Source: Woeseiaceae bacterium (GTDB lineage: Bacteria > Pseudomonadota > Gammaproteobacteria > Steroidobacterales > Woeseiaceae). From it: 64,000 bases of DNA. The stretch's first letter is position 1. Each line of letters starts with the position of its first letter. Positions 18,513-30,674 of this stretch are shown here, piece after piece. Both the position numbers and the translations under genes were made by a program. Location: the NCBI GenBank assembly GCA_030065915.1, contig JASJCQ010000013.1:1-64000 (forward strand), written 5' to 3'. Below the pieces are notes generated by a model that made no database searches, was not told where the DNA came from, and was given only the letters and a program-made list of their open reading frames with translations.

Positions 18513-19850
18513 ATGAGCAAGAAACTTTTCATCAAGACCTTTGGTTGCCAGATGAATGAGTACGACTCCGAGAAGATGGCGGATGTGCTCAGGGAATCGC
18601 ATGGTTATGAGTTGACGCAGGAGCCGAAAGAGGCTGACCTGCTGCTGGTTAACACCTGTTCGATTCGCGAGAAGGCGCAGGAGAAGGTCTTTTCGGAACT
18701 GGGCCGCTGGCGGCCGTTCAAGGACATGCGTGATGACGTCATGATCGGCGTTGGCGGCTGTGTGGCCAGCCAGGAGGGCGATGGCATCACGAAGCGTGCA
18801 CCATTTGTCGATCTCGTGTTCGGGCCGCAGACGCTGCATCGTCTGCCCGAGATGGTCGATGAGGTCAGTTCGAAACGACAGTCTGTCGTCGATATCTCGT
18901 TCCCCGAGATCGAGAAGTTCGATCGACTGCCGGAACCCCGGGCCGACGGCTGTACGGCCTTCGTATCTGTCATGGAAGGCTGCAGCAAGTACTGCAGCTT
19001 CTGCGTCGTGCCCTACACGCGCGGCGAAGAGATCAGCCGCCCGCTTGATGATGTCATTACCGAGGTCGTCATGCTCGCTGAGCAGGGCGTACGGGAAGTC
19101 AACCTGCTCGGACAAAACGTGAACGCCTACCAGGGACCGATGCATGACGGCGGGCTCGCCGACCTGGCGACGCTGATCTACTACGTTGCCGAAATCGACG
19201 GCATCGATCGTATTCGATTCACGACGTCGCACCCGGTCGAGTTTACGGACAGCCTGGTTCAGGCCTATGCCGAGGTGCCGGAGCTTGCCAGTTATCTGCA
19301 CCTGCCGGTTCAGCACGGCTCAGACCGCATCCTGTCGATGATGAAGCGTGGCCACACGGCGATCGAATACAAGCAGAAGATCAGGAAGCTCAAAGCTGCT
19401 CGCCCGGGAATCTCGCTATCATCCGATTTCATCGTCGGATTCCCCGGTGAGACGGAGGCGGATTTCGAGAAACTGATGAATCTTATCGCCGAGGTTGGCT
19501 TCGACCAGTCCTTCAGTTTCATCTACAGCGCAAGACCCGGGACACCCGCCGCGAGCCTCACCGACGACACGCCGCTGGACGTAAAGAAGCAGCGCTTGCA
19601 GTTGCTGCAGGCACGGATCAATCAGCAGGCCATGGCCATTTCCCGTGACATGGTAGGGACAACGCAGCGAGTGCTGGTCGAGCGGCTCTCGAAGAAGAGT
19701 GACGCCCAGGTGACCGGCCGGACGGAGAACAATCGCTGGGTCAATTTCGACGCCGATCAGTCCGTGATCGGCAGTTTCGTCGACGTCGAGATCACCGAAG
19801 CCCTGCCCAACTCGCTGCGCGGCCGCATGACCAGCACGATTGCCGCGTAG
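18513..19850 (+). CDS. miaB: tRNA-2-methylthio-N6-isopentenyladenosine synthase MiaB
   Basis: A radical-SAM enzyme that adds a methylthio group to i6A37 of tRNA. Three N-terminal cysteines for one Fe-S cluster are at C12, C49 and C83 ([24 protein letters not shown]). The radical-SAM triad is C157, C161 and C164 (CSKYCSFC). A TRAM domain closes the protein ([25 protein letters not shown], about residues 380-405). At 445 residues it is normal length. It starts the miaB-phoH-ybeY-corC-lnt set, about 230 bases after ssb. Confidence 0.97.
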   Translation: MSKKLFIKTFGCQMNEYDSEKMADVLRESHGYELTQEPKEADLLLVNTCSIREKAQEKVFSELGRWRPFKDMRDDVMIGVGGCVASQEGDGITKRAPFVDLVFGPQTLHRLPEMVDEVSSKRQSVVDISFPEIEKFDRLPEPRADGCTAFVSVMEGCSKYCSFCVVPYTRGEEISRPLDDVITEVVMLAEQGVREVNLLGQNVNAYQGPMHDGGLADLATLIYYVAEIDGIDRIRFTTSHPVEFTDSLVQAYAEVPELASYLHLPVQHGSDRILSMMKRGHTAIEYKQKIRKLKAARPGISLSSDFIVGFPGETEADFEKLMNLIAEVGFDQSFSFIYSARPGTPAASLTDDTPLDVKKQRLQLLQARINQQAMAISRDMVGTTQRVLVERLSKKSDAQVTGRTENNRWVNFDADQSVIGSFVDVEITEALPNSLRGRMTSTIAA

Positions 19851-19898
19851 GCCCGCAAAGCCTTCCATAGCCGCATCTGACGCGGTAATCTGTTGATC

Positions 19899-19916
19899 GG
19901 TGCATGTTTATGCACC
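19899..19916 (+). promoter_or_regulatory. Hairpin upstream of phoH
   Basis: GGTGCAT (19899-19905) and ATGCACC (19910-19916) form a perfect 7-bp stem with a GTTT loop, starting 48 bases after the miaB stop. No T-run follows, so it is not a clear terminator. It lies just before the probable TTG start of phoH. Confidence 0.4.
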
Positions 19917-19958
19917 GCGAATCTGCAATCCCCGCACGAGAGGAATGAAGAACCCGCC

Positions 19959-20933
19959 TTGAATGCCGTTCAAATATCCCAGGACATCGTCCTGGAGCCC
20001 GCCGACAACGACCGCCTGTTAAATCTCTGCGGCCAGTTCGACGAACATCTGCGACAAATAGAACGCCGACTGCACGTGGACATCGCGAGCCGCGGCAATC
20101 GTTTTCGAGTGACCGGCCGCCCGGGTGCCGCCGAGATCGGGGGCGACGTCATACGTTCGCTGTTCGCGATGACGGCAAAGGAGCGGCTTGATCCGGAGCG
20201 CGTGCACATGCTGCTCCAGGAAACCGCCATGAAAGAAGACAGCCCGGACGAAACCGATGCGCTGGCCGACGAAACGGCTATCCAGACGCGGATGAAGCTG
20301 ATTCGGCCACGCGGTGCCAACCAGGCGCGGTACCTGAAGAACGTCGCCGAGCACGACCTTGCATTCGGCATTGGCCCCGCCGGTACCGGCAAGACCTATC
20401 TTGCCGTCGCTGCCGCCGTGGGCGCTCTCGAAGCAGAGCAGATCCGCCGCATCGTGCTGGTGCGCCCCGCGGTGGAAGCCGGCGAGCGCCTGGGCTTCCT
20501 GCCGGGCGACATGTCGCAGAAGGTCGACCCCTACCTGAGGCCGATGTACGACGCGCTGTACGATATGCTGGGCGCCGAGCACGTCAGTCGCCTGATCGAG
20601 CGCAACGTCATCGAGATCGCACCGCTGGCGTTTATGCGCGGACGCTCACTCAATGAATCCTTCGTCATCCTCGACGAAGCGCAGAACACCAGCGTCGAGC
20701 AGATGAAGATGTTCCTGACGAGGATCGGCTTCGGCTCGCGAGCGGTGGTCACGGGCGACGTGACCCAGATCGACCTTCCTTCGGGCAAGCAGTCCGGCCT
20801 CGGCAACGCGATCGAGATACTCGAAGGCGTCGACGGCATCGGGTTCACGTTTTTTACGAAGCAGGATGTCGTCCGGCATGCGCTCGTGCAGAGGATCGTC
20901 GCGGCTTACGAGTCGGCAGACGACTCAAATTGA
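19959..20933 (+). CDS. phoH: PhoH-like P-loop ATPase (YbeZ)
   Basis: A cytoplasmic ATPase that works with YbeY in 16S rRNA processing and ribosome quality control. Walker A is GPAGTGKTYLA, and the following helix has VRPAVEAGERLGFLPGD, the PhoH signature; ILDEAQNTSVEQMK carries Walker B. I chose the TTG at 19959, which begins LNAVQISQDIV; the other in-frame option is TTG 19893. A five-codon ATG frame (19945-19962) ends across this TTG. The stop overlaps ybeY by four bases. Confidence 0.92.
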   Translation: MNAVQISQDIVLEPADNDRLLNLCGQFDEHLRQIERRLHVDIASRGNRFRVTGRPGAAEIGGDVIRSLFAMTAKERLDPERVHMLLQETAMKEDSPDETDALADETAIQTRMKLIRPRGANQARYLKNVAEHDLAFGIGPAGTGKTYLAVAAAVGALEAEQIRRIVLVRPAVEAGERLGFLPGDMSQKVDPYLRPMYDALYDMLGAEHVSRLIERNVIEIAPLAFMRGRSLNESFVILDEAQNTSVEQMKMFLTRIGFGSRAVVTGDVTQIDLPSGKQSGLGNAIEILEGVDGIGFTFFTKQDVVRHALVQRIVAAYESADDSN

Positions 20934-21415
20934 ACGCCGACCCAGCGTCGCTGGTCGACGTGCACATTGCCGAAGGCCTGGCGGACATTCCGGACCCATC
21001 GATCCTGACCCGCTGGGTCGAACTTGCCCTGGACGAGATAGACAAAGCCGGTGCGGTTTCAGTTTCGCTGAGCGTGGTCGATGAAGAGGAGAGCCGGCGA
21101 CTGAACCGCGAATATCGCGACCAGGACAAAGCGACCAACGTGTTGTCCTTCCCGATGGAGTTCGACGTGGCGCCGCCGCCCGATGAACCGCTGTTGCTGG
21201 GTGACCTTGCGATCTGCGGTCCGGTCGTCGCACGAGAGGCCCGCGAGCAGGAAAAGACGCCAGAGGACCACTGGGCCCACATGGTGACCCACGGTGTCCT
21301 GCACCTGGCGGGCCATGACCATATGAACGATGAGGAAGCCGAGGTCATGGAGCGACTGGAAAAAAAGATACTGGCCCGAGGCGGGGTTGCCGACCCGTAT
21401 ATCGCCCGGGATTAA
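20930..21415 (+). CDS. ybeY: Endoribonuclease YbeY
   Basis: A single-strand-specific metallo-RNase for 16S rRNA 3' maturation and rRNA quality control. The zinc-binding motif H3 is seen in THGVLHLAGHDH (about residues 123-134). NREYRDQDKATNVLSFP is the other conserved stretch. The start is TTG, overlapping the phoH stop (TTGA), so translation is coupled. 161 residues, normal for the family. Confidence 0.95.
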   Translation: MNADPASLVDVHIAEGLADIPDPSILTRWVELALDEIDKAGAVSVSLSVVDEEESRRLNREYRDQDKATNVLSFPMEFDVAPPPDEPLLLGDLAICGPVVAREAREQEKTPEDHWAHMVTHGVLHLAGHDHMNDEEAEVMERLEKKILARGGVADPYIARD

Positions 21416-21472
21416 AACGCTTGATACAATAGAGAATTGGCGTAAATCGCTGAATTCCCAGACTTAAGAGTA

Positions 21473-22327
21473 ATGAACGAAAAACCTCCAAGTACCAGCG
21501 GCACAGGGAACCCTGGGCTCGTCGCACGTCTTCGACGCGCTTTCTCGGGCGAACCCTGGAGCCGGGAAGAAATACAGGAACTGATCCAGCAGCCAGAGAT
21601 CCAGCTGGATGCCGAAGAAAAGAGCATGCTGAGTGGCGTCCTCGAGGTGTCCGAAACGCAGGTTCGAGATGTCATGGTTCCGCGATCGCAGATGGTCGTT
21701 ATCGACCTCGAACAGTCACTCGAAGAAATGCTGGAGGTGATCGTCGACTCCGGACATTCACGTTTTCCGGTGATCGGTGAGGATCGCGACGAAGTGCTGG
21801 GTGTGCTGCTGGCCAAGGACCTGCTGCGCTACCTTGGCAACGTCGATGTCGAGGAAGTCCCGGTACGGCGACTGCTACGAACCGCCTCCGTGATCCCGGA
21901 GTCGAAGCGGCTCAATGCACTGCTCAAGGAGTTTCGAGCCAGTCACAATCACATGGCCATCGTCGTCGACGAGTATGGCGGCGTTGCCGGCCTGCTGACG
22001 ATCGAAGACGTTCTCGAGGAAATCGTCGGAGAGATCGATGACGAGCATGATCCTGAAGAGGCCGACTTCATTCGTCCCGACGGCGAGAAGGACGGCATGC
22101 CGACGTTTGCCGTCCGGGCGCTGACCCGCATCGAGGATTTCAATGAGTACTTCGAGTGCGAGCTCAGCGATGAAGACTACGACACTGTCGGTGGTCTCGT
22201 GATGCACCAGCTCGGCCGTTTGCCGCGCCGCGGCGAAAAACTCGAATTCGACGGCTTCCGATTCGCTGTCGTCAAGGCGGACAAACGCCGTATCGACCTG
22301 CTGCAGGTCCAGAGGGACAGCGAATAG
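21473..22327 (+). CDS. corC: CBS-pair protein CorC (Mg/Co homeostasis)
   Basis: A 284-residue cytoplasmic protein with two CBS domains (DVMVPRSQMVVIDLEQSLEE and NHMAIVVDEYGGVAGLLTIE) and a C-terminal CorC/HlyC domain (DYDTVGGLVMHQLGRLPRRGEKL). There is no DUF21 membrane part, which separates it from YhdP-unrelated CNNM-type relatives. Linked to magnesium and cobalt resistance in Salmonella. It begins 57 bases after ybeY and ends two bases before lnt. Confidence 0.92.
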   Translation: MNEKPPSTSGTGNPGLVARLRRAFSGEPWSREEIQELIQQPEIQLDAEEKSMLSGVLEVSETQVRDVMVPRSQMVVIDLEQSLEEMLEVIVDSGHSRFPVIGEDRDEVLGVLLAKDLLRYLGNVDVEEVPVRRLLRTASVIPESKRLNALLKEFRASHNHMAIVVDEYGGVAGLLTIEDVLEEIVGEIDDEHDPEEADFIRPDGEKDGMPTFAVRALTRIEDFNEYFECELSDEDYDTVGGLVMHQLGRLPRRGEKLEFDGFRFAVVKADKRRIDLLQVQRDSE

Positions 22328-22329
22328 CA

Positions 22330-23871
22330 ATGGAACTCAAGGGTTCGGTGCTTCAGTGGCCGGCGGACCGGCCACGCGTCAGTCGACTGATCTTTTTTGT
22401 TCTCGGCGTTCTGTACACGTCGACGTTCGCGCCGGTCGGTCTGTCACTGTTGATGCCGATCGTTCTCGTACCGGTGCTGTATGTCTGCCTGACGGTATCT
22501 CCGAAAGACGCTTACGGCCACATGTTCTGGTTCGGCTTCGGCCTGTTCCTGTCCGGCACCTACTGGATCTACATTTCGGTCGTCATCTTCGGCGAGGCGC
22601 CGGCCTGGGTTGCGTTGATCCTGATGCTCGGCCTGGTGTTGATCATGTCGCTGTGGCTCGGTCTGACGGGCTGGCTGATCAATGGCCTGTCGCATGGCGA
22701 GCCCCTGCGTCTGCTCTGGGTGGCGCCGGCTGCATGGGTCGCAGTCGAATGGTTGCGCGGCTGGGTCCTGACCGGCTTCCCGTGGCTTGCCGCGGGCTAT
22801 AGCCAGATCGATCTTCCGATGGCGGGTTTCGCGCCAGTGTTCGGCGTGTACGGTGTTTCGTTCGCGATGTTGTTCAGCGTCGCGGCTATCATCCTCGCGC
22901 TGATGAGCAAAGACGTCCTTCGCATCACCGGCGCCGGCCTGGCGCTATTGCCATGGGTGCTGGGCGGCCTGTTGTGTCTTGTCAGCTGGACCGAGCCAAG
23001 CGGGCAGGCAATTCGCGCCACGATCCTGCAGGCGGGCATCTCGCAGGACCGCAAATGGGATATGGACCAGCTGGTGCCGACGATGTCCTACTACAGGAAC
23101 GCGACTGCCAGGGAGGCGTCAAGCTCGCTGCTCGTATGGCCCGAGGTTGCCATCCCGACCCGAGGCAGTCAGCAACAGGAACTGCAGCAGTTTATTCGCA
23201 TCATGAAATCGGACACGGCCCAGCGCGGTCAGACGGTTGCTTTCGGTGTGCTGGAATTCAACGACGACCGGGGAGACCCGAAGGTCTACAACAGCGTCGC
23301 TATGCTGAGTGGAGACAATGACGTCACGTTTTACCGGAAGCGGCATCTCGTGCCTTTCGGTGAGTATTTCCCCGTGCCTGCGCGCGTGCGGGAATGGATG
23401 AAAATGATGAGCCTTCCGCACACGGATTTGAAGGCCGGCCAGGCGGTGCAACCGCTTCTGCAGACCGGGGACGGGCTCAAGGTCGCAACCGCGATCTGTT
23501 ACGAGGATGCGTACGGCGCCGAACAGCTGTACGCGTTCCCGGCGGCCGAGCTCATCGTCAACGTCAGCAACGATGCCTGGTTCGGCGATTCGATAGCACC
23601 TCACCAGCATCTCGAGATTGCCCGCATGCGCTCGCTGGAAGTAGGACGGCCGACCATTCGCTCGACCAACACCGGCGTCAGTGCATTCATCGATGCCGGG
23701 GGCGAGATCGTCGGCAACCCCGGTCCCCAGTTCCGCCAGGCACGCCTGACGCAGATGGTGCAACCTCACAGCGGATCGACGCCGTACGTCGGTTGGGGAA
23801 ACTGGCCCATGGTTGGCCTGTCGCTGCTGCTCCTCGGTTTCTTCTGGTTCCGGAGCCGGGCCAGTCTCTGA
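22330..23871 (+). CDS. lnt: Apolipoprotein N-acyltransferase
   Basis: It adds the third acyl chain to lipoproteins in the inner membrane. The first 220 residues hold about six to eight hydrophobic helices; a nitrilase-like periplasmic domain follows. The catalytic triad is visible as E272 (WPEVAIPTR), K337 (FYRKRHLVPFGEY) and C390 (ATAICYEDAYG). 513 residues against 512 in E. coli. The usual C-terminal helix closes it. Confidence 0.96.
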   Translation: MELKGSVLQWPADRPRVSRLIFFVLGVLYTSTFAPVGLSLLMPIVLVPVLYVCLTVSPKDAYGHMFWFGFGLFLSGTYWIYISVVIFGEAPAWVALILMLGLVLIMSLWLGLTGWLINGLSHGEPLRLLWVAPAAWVAVEWLRGWVLTGFPWLAAGYSQIDLPMAGFAPVFGVYGVSFAMLFSVAAIILALMSKDVLRITGAGLALLPWVLGGLLCLVSWTEPSGQAIRATILQAGISQDRKWDMDQLVPTMSYYRNATAREASSSLLVWPEVAIPTRGSQQQELQQFIRIMKSDTAQRGQTVAFGVLEFNDDRGDPKVYNSVAMLSGDNDVTFYRKRHLVPFGEYFPVPARVREWMKMMSLPHTDLKAGQAVQPLLQTGDGLKVATAICYEDAYGAEQLYAFPAAELIVNVSNDAWFGDSIAPHQHLEIARMRSLEVGRPTIRSTNTGVSAFIDAGGEIVGNPGPQFRQARLTQMVQPHSGSTPYVGWGNWPMVGLSLLLLGFFWFRSRASL

Positions 23872-23943
23872 GCCCCGGTGGCCGCAAGCTTCGGTATGCG
23901 TTCGACGACCGGCTCATGGTTGCTGCGTATCTCGCGATCTTGA

Positions 23944-26427
<2,484 letters not shown>

Positions 26428-26434
26428 CAGTGAC

Positions 26435-26965
26435 GTGAAAGAACTCCAGCGACATAGAGACGGCGCCAAGAGCAGCCAGGTTTCGCGCGCAGGTCTGGTC
26501 AGCCTGGCCGCCGTGATAGTCATGTTGTCCGGCTGCGGTTTTGCGCTGCAGGGGGCCTACAGCCTGCCGCCTGCGATGTCGACGACCTACATCGATACCA
26601 ATGACCGATACAGCGCGCTGTATCGGGCGCTTGACGATGCGCTGACCGGGTCCGGTGTGGTGGTTGCCGACTCGGCTTCGGCGGACGCGGCTACGCTGAC
26701 CATACTGGCGGAGCAGACCGGGCAGCGTGTTCTGTCGGTGTCGGCCAGGAACGTTCCAACGGAGTACGAGGTCTTCTATACCGTCGAGTATTCGCTTTCC
26801 AGCGACCAGGAGAGCCTGCTTGCGCCCCGGACGCTGACGCTGACACGCGACTATACCTACGATGAGAACCGCGTCCTGGGTAAGGCAGCCGAAGAGCAGC
26901 TGCTCCGCGAGTCCATTGTCGAAGACCTCGTCCGGATCATCATCAAGCAGATTGACGCGATCTGA
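26435..26965 (+). CDS. lptE: LPS-assembly lipoprotein LptE
   Basis: An outer-membrane lipoprotein that plugs the LptD barrel. The signal peptide ends in LSGC, giving lipidated Cys34; GFALQGAYSLPPAMSTTYID then resembles LptE. GTG at 26435 is chosen because it yields a normal signal peptide; the longer frame overlaps leuS. It is coupled to leuS as in most relatives, but the next usual gene, holA, is about 6 kb away. Confidence 0.9.
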   Translation: MKELQRHRDGAKSSQVSRAGLVSLAAVIVMLSGCGFALQGAYSLPPAMSTTYIDTNDRYSALYRALDDALTGSGVVVADSASADAATLTILAEQTGQRVLSVSARNVPTEYEVFYTVEYSLSSDQESLLAPRTLTLTRDYTYDENRVLGKAAEEQLLRESIVEDLVRIIIKQIDAI

Positions 26966-26976
26966 GGCACGGCCGA

Positions 26977-27498
26977 ATGCTGAGGATTCGCGACATCGGT
27001 CCCGATCCCGTCGCTGATCTTCTCGTACGCTTCGACCTGTCGTTGAAGCTGGTTGCAGAGGACCTGCCCATACCTGGCACTTTCTGGGGCGAACCCGAGG
27101 CTGGCGTGATCGGTAAGAGCGTCTATGCACGCCTCGATACGCCAGTCCATTCGGTCTTTCATGAGGCAGGCCACATTGTCTGCATGACAGCAGAGCGACG
27201 CGAGACCCTTCATCGAGATGCCGGTGGTGACGACCTCGAGGAGTCGGCCGTCTGCTACCTGCAGGTGCTGCTCGGCGACTGCCTTGAAGGGGTAGGTAAA
27301 GACCAGCTGATGCGCGACATGGACAGTTGGGGCTACAGCTTCAGGCTGGGCAACACTGCTGCGTGGTTCGCTTCCGACGCCGACGACGCACGCTGCTGGC
27401 TCGTCGATCACGAGCTGATTTCTCGGGATGGCGTACCGACATTCAGGCTTCGTGACGACGGCGCGAGCCCGCCTTCAATGTCCGATAGAGCTACTTAA
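26977..27498 (+). CDS. Unknown protein with an HEAGH zinc-protease-like motif
   Basis: 173 residues, no signal peptide or membrane segment. At 62-66 it reads HEAGH within VHSVFHEAGHIVCM, the HExxH arrangement of gluzincin-type peptidases, with acidic candidates for the third ligand at E88-E89 (DDLEESAVCYLQ). A Cys-rich tail and an Arg/Asp-rich C-terminus follow. It does not match a family I know by name. It starts 11 bases after lptE, so it is likely co-transcribed with it. Confidence 0.65.
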   Translation: MLRIRDIGPDPVADLLVRFDLSLKLVAEDLPIPGTFWGEPEAGVIGKSVYARLDTPVHSVFHEAGHIVCMTAERRETLHRDAGGDDLEESAVCYLQVLLGDCLEGVGKDQLMRDMDSWGYSFRLGNTAAWFASDADDARCWLVDHELISRDGVPTFRLRDDGASPPSMSDRAT

Positions 27499-27520
27499 AT
27501 TATTGATTAATCTATGATTA

Positions 27521-27547
27521 TTGTCAGACATTCGCGCGGTGTATAGT
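27521..27547 (+). promoter_or_regulatory. Candidate promoter close to the next ATG
   Basis: TTGTCA (27521-27526) and TATAGT (27542-27547) are separated by 15 bases in an AT-rich patch that begins near 27497. The expected start point falls about on the ATG at 27553, so the transcript might be leaderless. The short spacer lowers the score. Confidence 0.3.
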
Positions 27548-27552
27548 CAGGT

Positions 27553-28233
27553 ATGGTCTGGATTCGCTACGCGCTGTATTTCTTCCTCGTCGTCGCCGTG
27601 CTCGGTGTGCTCACACGACTGGAAGTCAATTATCCGGGCTTTCTGAACATCCAGGTCTTCCTGAATCCGACCGACAGCCTCGGCACGAGCGAGTACTCGC
27701 CCATCGAGCTGATGCAGCCCGTGATGCTGCTCGCCTGTTGCGCGTTGATGCTGTGGGTGGCGCTGTACTGTCCTGCGCAACGAACCATCGCGGTGGGGCT
27801 GGGCGGATTGTCGCTGGCGTTCATGGTCCGCGAACTGGACTTCTTCTTTAACCGGCTCATCGTCGAGAACCTCTGGCAGGTCATCATCGGGATCGCCGGA
27901 GCGCTGGTGATTGTCTACCTCTACCGGCACAACAAGAGACTCAGGATTGCCGTTGCGAGGACGTGGCCATCGCCCGGATTCGTTCTGTTGTTCGCCGGAG
28001 GCTGCGTGCTGGCAGGCGCCGTGCACCTGGTTGGTCACGAGCCATTGTGGCAGTCGATTGCGGGAGACGCCTACCAACGGGCGATCAAGCTGGCCGTCGA
28101 GGAGTTCGTTGAGCTGCTCGGCTACCTGTTCTGGCTCATCGGAACGATCGAGTATGCCTACGAGGCGAAAGCGCTGGCTTTCAACCCCCGAGTCCCCGCC
28201 CGTCGACGCCGCGAGGGCCGGCGCCGTAAATAG
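27553..28233 (+). CDS. Multi-spanning membrane protein, unknown, 226 aa
   Basis: About six hydrophobic helices: residues near 5-25, 55-72, 80-95, 105-122, 143-160 and 183-200. The C-terminus is a short basic tail ending RRREGRRRK. No domain recognised. The AT-rich upstream patch suggests its own promoter. It converges with hisI on the other strand after 26 bases. Confidence 0.75.
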   Translation: MVWIRYALYFFLVVAVLGVLTRLEVNYPGFLNIQVFLNPTDSLGTSEYSPIELMQPVMLLACCALMLWVALYCPAQRTIAVGLGGLSLAFMVRELDFFFNRLIVENLWQVIIGIAGALVIVYLYRHNKRLRIAVARTWPSPGFVLLFAGGCVLAGAVHLVGHEPLWQSIAGDAYQRAIKLAVEEFVELLGYLFWLIGTIEYAYEAKALAFNPRVPARRRREGRRRK

Positions 28234-28259
28234 CGCCAGACCACAGAAGCCTGCCTGTG

Positions 28260-28757
28260 TCAGAGCTTGGTCGGGTTGGGCGCGTCCCCATAGACCTCGA
28301 TCGGGTCGAATACCTTTTCTGTCTCGGTCCATATGAGGTCGACGTTGCCGTCTTTCTGTGCCGCGTCGAAGTCGCTGCCGACCGGGACGCTGCGATAGAA
28401 GCAGCTGCGATAGCCGACGTGGCAGCTGGCACCGCCGGCGACCTCGACACGCAGCCAGACGCAGTCCTGGTCGTCGTCGATCAATAACTCACGGATCTTC
28501 TGCACGAACCCGCTGGTAGCTCCCTTGTGCCAAAGCACCTCGCGGCTGCGGCTCCAGTAATGCGCTTCTCCGGTCTGGATGCTCTTGCGAAGCGCTTCCT
28601 CGTTCATATATCCCTGCATGAGCAGCTCGCCGCTGTCGGCGTCCGTGGTCACGACGGTAATCAGGCCGCGGTCGTCGAATTTTGGCGCTAGCTCGTCGCT
28701 TTCCTCCACCTGCTCGATGGAAAGGCGGGGCTGGAAACGAACATCGTCGGCAGTCAT
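28260..28757 (-). CDS. hisI: Phosphoribosyl-AMP cyclohydrolase (HisI)
   Basis: Opens the purine ring of phosphoribosyl-AMP in histidine biosynthesis. The 165 residues match single-domain HisI, not the HisIE fusion of E. coli; no HisE was found nearby. The metal and zinc residues appear in [16 protein letters not shown] and [13 protein letters not shown], and [20 protein letters not shown] is the conserved front part. No other his gene is in the window, so it is a displaced member. It is flanked by unrelated genes on the opposite strand. Confidence 0.9.
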   Translation of the reverse strand: MTADDVRFQPRLSIEQVEESDELAPKFDDRGLITVVTTDADSGELLMQGYMNEEALRKSIQTGEAHYWSRSREVLWHKGATSGFVQKIRELLIDDDQDCVWLRVEVAGGASCHVGYRSCFYRSVPVGSDFDAAQKDGNVDLIWTETEKVFDPIEVYGDAPNPTKL

Positions 28758-28875
28758 GTTAAAAACCCGAAAAAATTACGAGGGTCGCGGAGGATACAAG
28801 GCTCTGCGGACCGCAGCAATATTGCTATTATTGCGCACTTTCGGTTGATACCGGCGAACTGCGCACGAAAGGAAA

Positions 28876-30255
28876 ATGACGATCAAGCTTCACGACACGC
28901 TGAAAGGCAAAAAAGTCGACTTCGTCCCGCTGCAAGACGGCGAAGTGACGATGTACCTGTGCGGGCCGACGGTCTACAACTATGCACATATCGGAAACGC
29001 GCGGCCGGCCGTCGTATTCGACCTGTTGGCACGTGTCCTGCGACGCCGCTACACGGTGACTTTTGCCAGGAATTTCACCGACGTTGACGACAAGATCAAC
29101 GCGGCATCGCTGGAATCCGGGGAGCCGATCTCGGCGATCACCGAGAAATTCAGTCGAATCTACAACGAAGACATGGCCGCGCTAGGCGTTTTGCCGCCTG
29201 ACGTCGAGCCGCGAGCGACACAACACATCGGCGAAATGGTCGCGATGATCGAGACGCTGGTCGACAAGGGCTTTGCCTACGAATCCGAGGGGCACGTATT
29301 GTTCGACGTCTCGTCGTACGAACACTACGGCGCGCTGTCCCGGCGCAGCCTCCGTGAAATGATCGCCGGCGCGCGTGTCGAAGTCGCAGACTACAAGAAG
29401 AATGCGCACGACTTCGTGCTGTGGAAACCGTCCACACCGGAGCTTCCCGGTTGGGACTCGCCGTGGGGCAGGGGCCGACCGGGCTGGCATATCGAGTGCT
29501 CAGCGATGGCCGAAAAGCACCTTGGTGAGACGATTGACATCCATGCCGGTGGACAGGATCTGGTCTTCCCGCATCACGAGAATGAGATCGCCCAGAGTCA
29601 GTGTGCGCATGACGGCGCGCCGTTCGCCCGGTACTGGTTACACAACGGTTTTTTGAGCATCGATCACGAGAAGATGTCGAAGTCACTGGGCAACGTGAAG
29701 CTCGTGCACGATCTTGTCGAGACGGTACCGGGAGAGGTGATTCGCCTGGCGCTACTCGGTGCTCACTACCGCCAGCCGCTGGACTGGTCGCAGGAAACCA
29801 TGGAGTCGGCGCGCCGGATGCTGGACCGCCTGTACGGCGCAGTCCGCGGTATTGAAGTAACCGGGGAAGAACGGGCGGCGGCCGAACCGCCGGACGCGCT
29901 GGTGGCGGCGCTGGAGGATGATCTCAACACGCCCAGGGCGATGGCAGAGTTCTTTGGCCTCGCCCGCGAACTGAACAAGGCGGACGACGAGCCCCGCAAA
30001 CGGTCGCTGGCGGCGCAGATGTATGCCTCCGGCGATCTGATGGGCTTGCTGCAGTCGGATCCCGACGCGTGGTTTGCCGGCCAGGACGACTCGGGCTTGT
30101 CCGCCGAGCGGATCGAAGCCCTGATTGACGAACGCACGGCGGCTCGCGCCGACAGGAATTTCGCTCGAGCGGACGAGATCCGAAACGAACTGGGCGAGGC
30201 TGGCGTTCAGATAGAAGACGGGCCCGGCGGCACCACCTGGAGACGCAGCAGCTGA
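28876..30255 (+). CDS. cysS: Cysteine-tRNA ligase
   Basis: A 459-residue class I synthetase. MYLCGPTVYNYAHIGNARP carries the zinc Cys and HIGN; HIECSAMAEKHLG and FPHHENEIAQS supply the other zinc ligands; KMSKSLGN follows. Full length. Its stop overlaps the sufE start by one base (TGATG). Confidence 0.97.
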   Translation: MTIKLHDTLKGKKVDFVPLQDGEVTMYLCGPTVYNYAHIGNARPAVVFDLLARVLRRRYTVTFARNFTDVDDKINAASLESGEPISAITEKFSRIYNEDMAALGVLPPDVEPRATQHIGEMVAMIETLVDKGFAYESEGHVLFDVSSYEHYGALSRRSLREMIAGARVEVADYKKNAHDFVLWKPSTPELPGWDSPWGRGRPGWHIECSAMAEKHLGETIDIHAGGQDLVFPHHENEIAQSQCAHDGAPFARYWLHNGFLSIDHEKMSKSLGNVKLVHDLVETVPGEVIRLALLGAHYRQPLDWSQETMESARRMLDRLYGAVRGIEVTGEERAAAEPPDALVAALEDDLNTPRAMAEFFGLARELNKADDEPRKRSLAAQMYASGDLMGLLQSDPDAWFAGQDDSGLSAERIEALIDERTAARADRNFARADEIRNELGEAGVQIEDGPGGTTWRRSS

Positions 30256-30674
30256 TGGTCAATGAAGTCACTGAAGCGCAGGCCGAGGTCATCGAGGAGT
30301 TTGGCTTCTTCGACAACTGGATGGACCGCTACCAGTACATCATCGATCTCGGCAAGCGCCTCCCGGACCTGGACGCGTCGGAGCGTGTCGAGGAGAACCA
30401 GATCAAGGGCTGCCAGTCGCAAGTCTGGTTCGTTGCCGAGAAGCAGGACGATCGCCTCAACTTCCGCGCAATCAGCGATGCAGCCATCGTGTCGGGCCTG
30501 ATCGCCATCCTGCTGCGGATTTACAGCGGCAAGAAGCCCTCGGATATCCTGGCGTCATCGACCGAATTCGTGCAGGCATTGGGACTCGCACAGCACCTGA
30601 GCCCAACCCGTTCGAATGGCCTGGATTCGATGCTGGCCGCCATCCAGCGATTCGCGGCACAGGCGAACGAATGA
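30255..30674 (+). CDS. sufE: SufE-like cysteine desulfurase partner
   Basis: It accepts sulfur from SufS or CsdA for Fe-S cluster assembly. The acceptor is C53 in [16 protein letters not shown], as in E. coli SufE. 139 residues. Its placement beside cysS links cysteine use and sulfur relay only by context. It overlaps yidD by four bases. Confidence 0.92.
   Translation: MVNEVTEAQAEVIEEFGFFDNWMDRYQYIIDLGKRLPDLDASERVEENQIKGCQSQVWFVAEKQDDRLNFRAISDAAIVSGLIAILLRIYSGKKPSDILASSTEFVQALGLAQHLSPTRSNGLDSMLAAIQRFAAQANE

Noticed and set aside
18156..19316. A 386-codon minus-strand frame opposite ssb and miaB
   Set aside because: It is the shadow of two certain genes on the plus strand; its product matches no family and is rich in residues typical of antisense frames.
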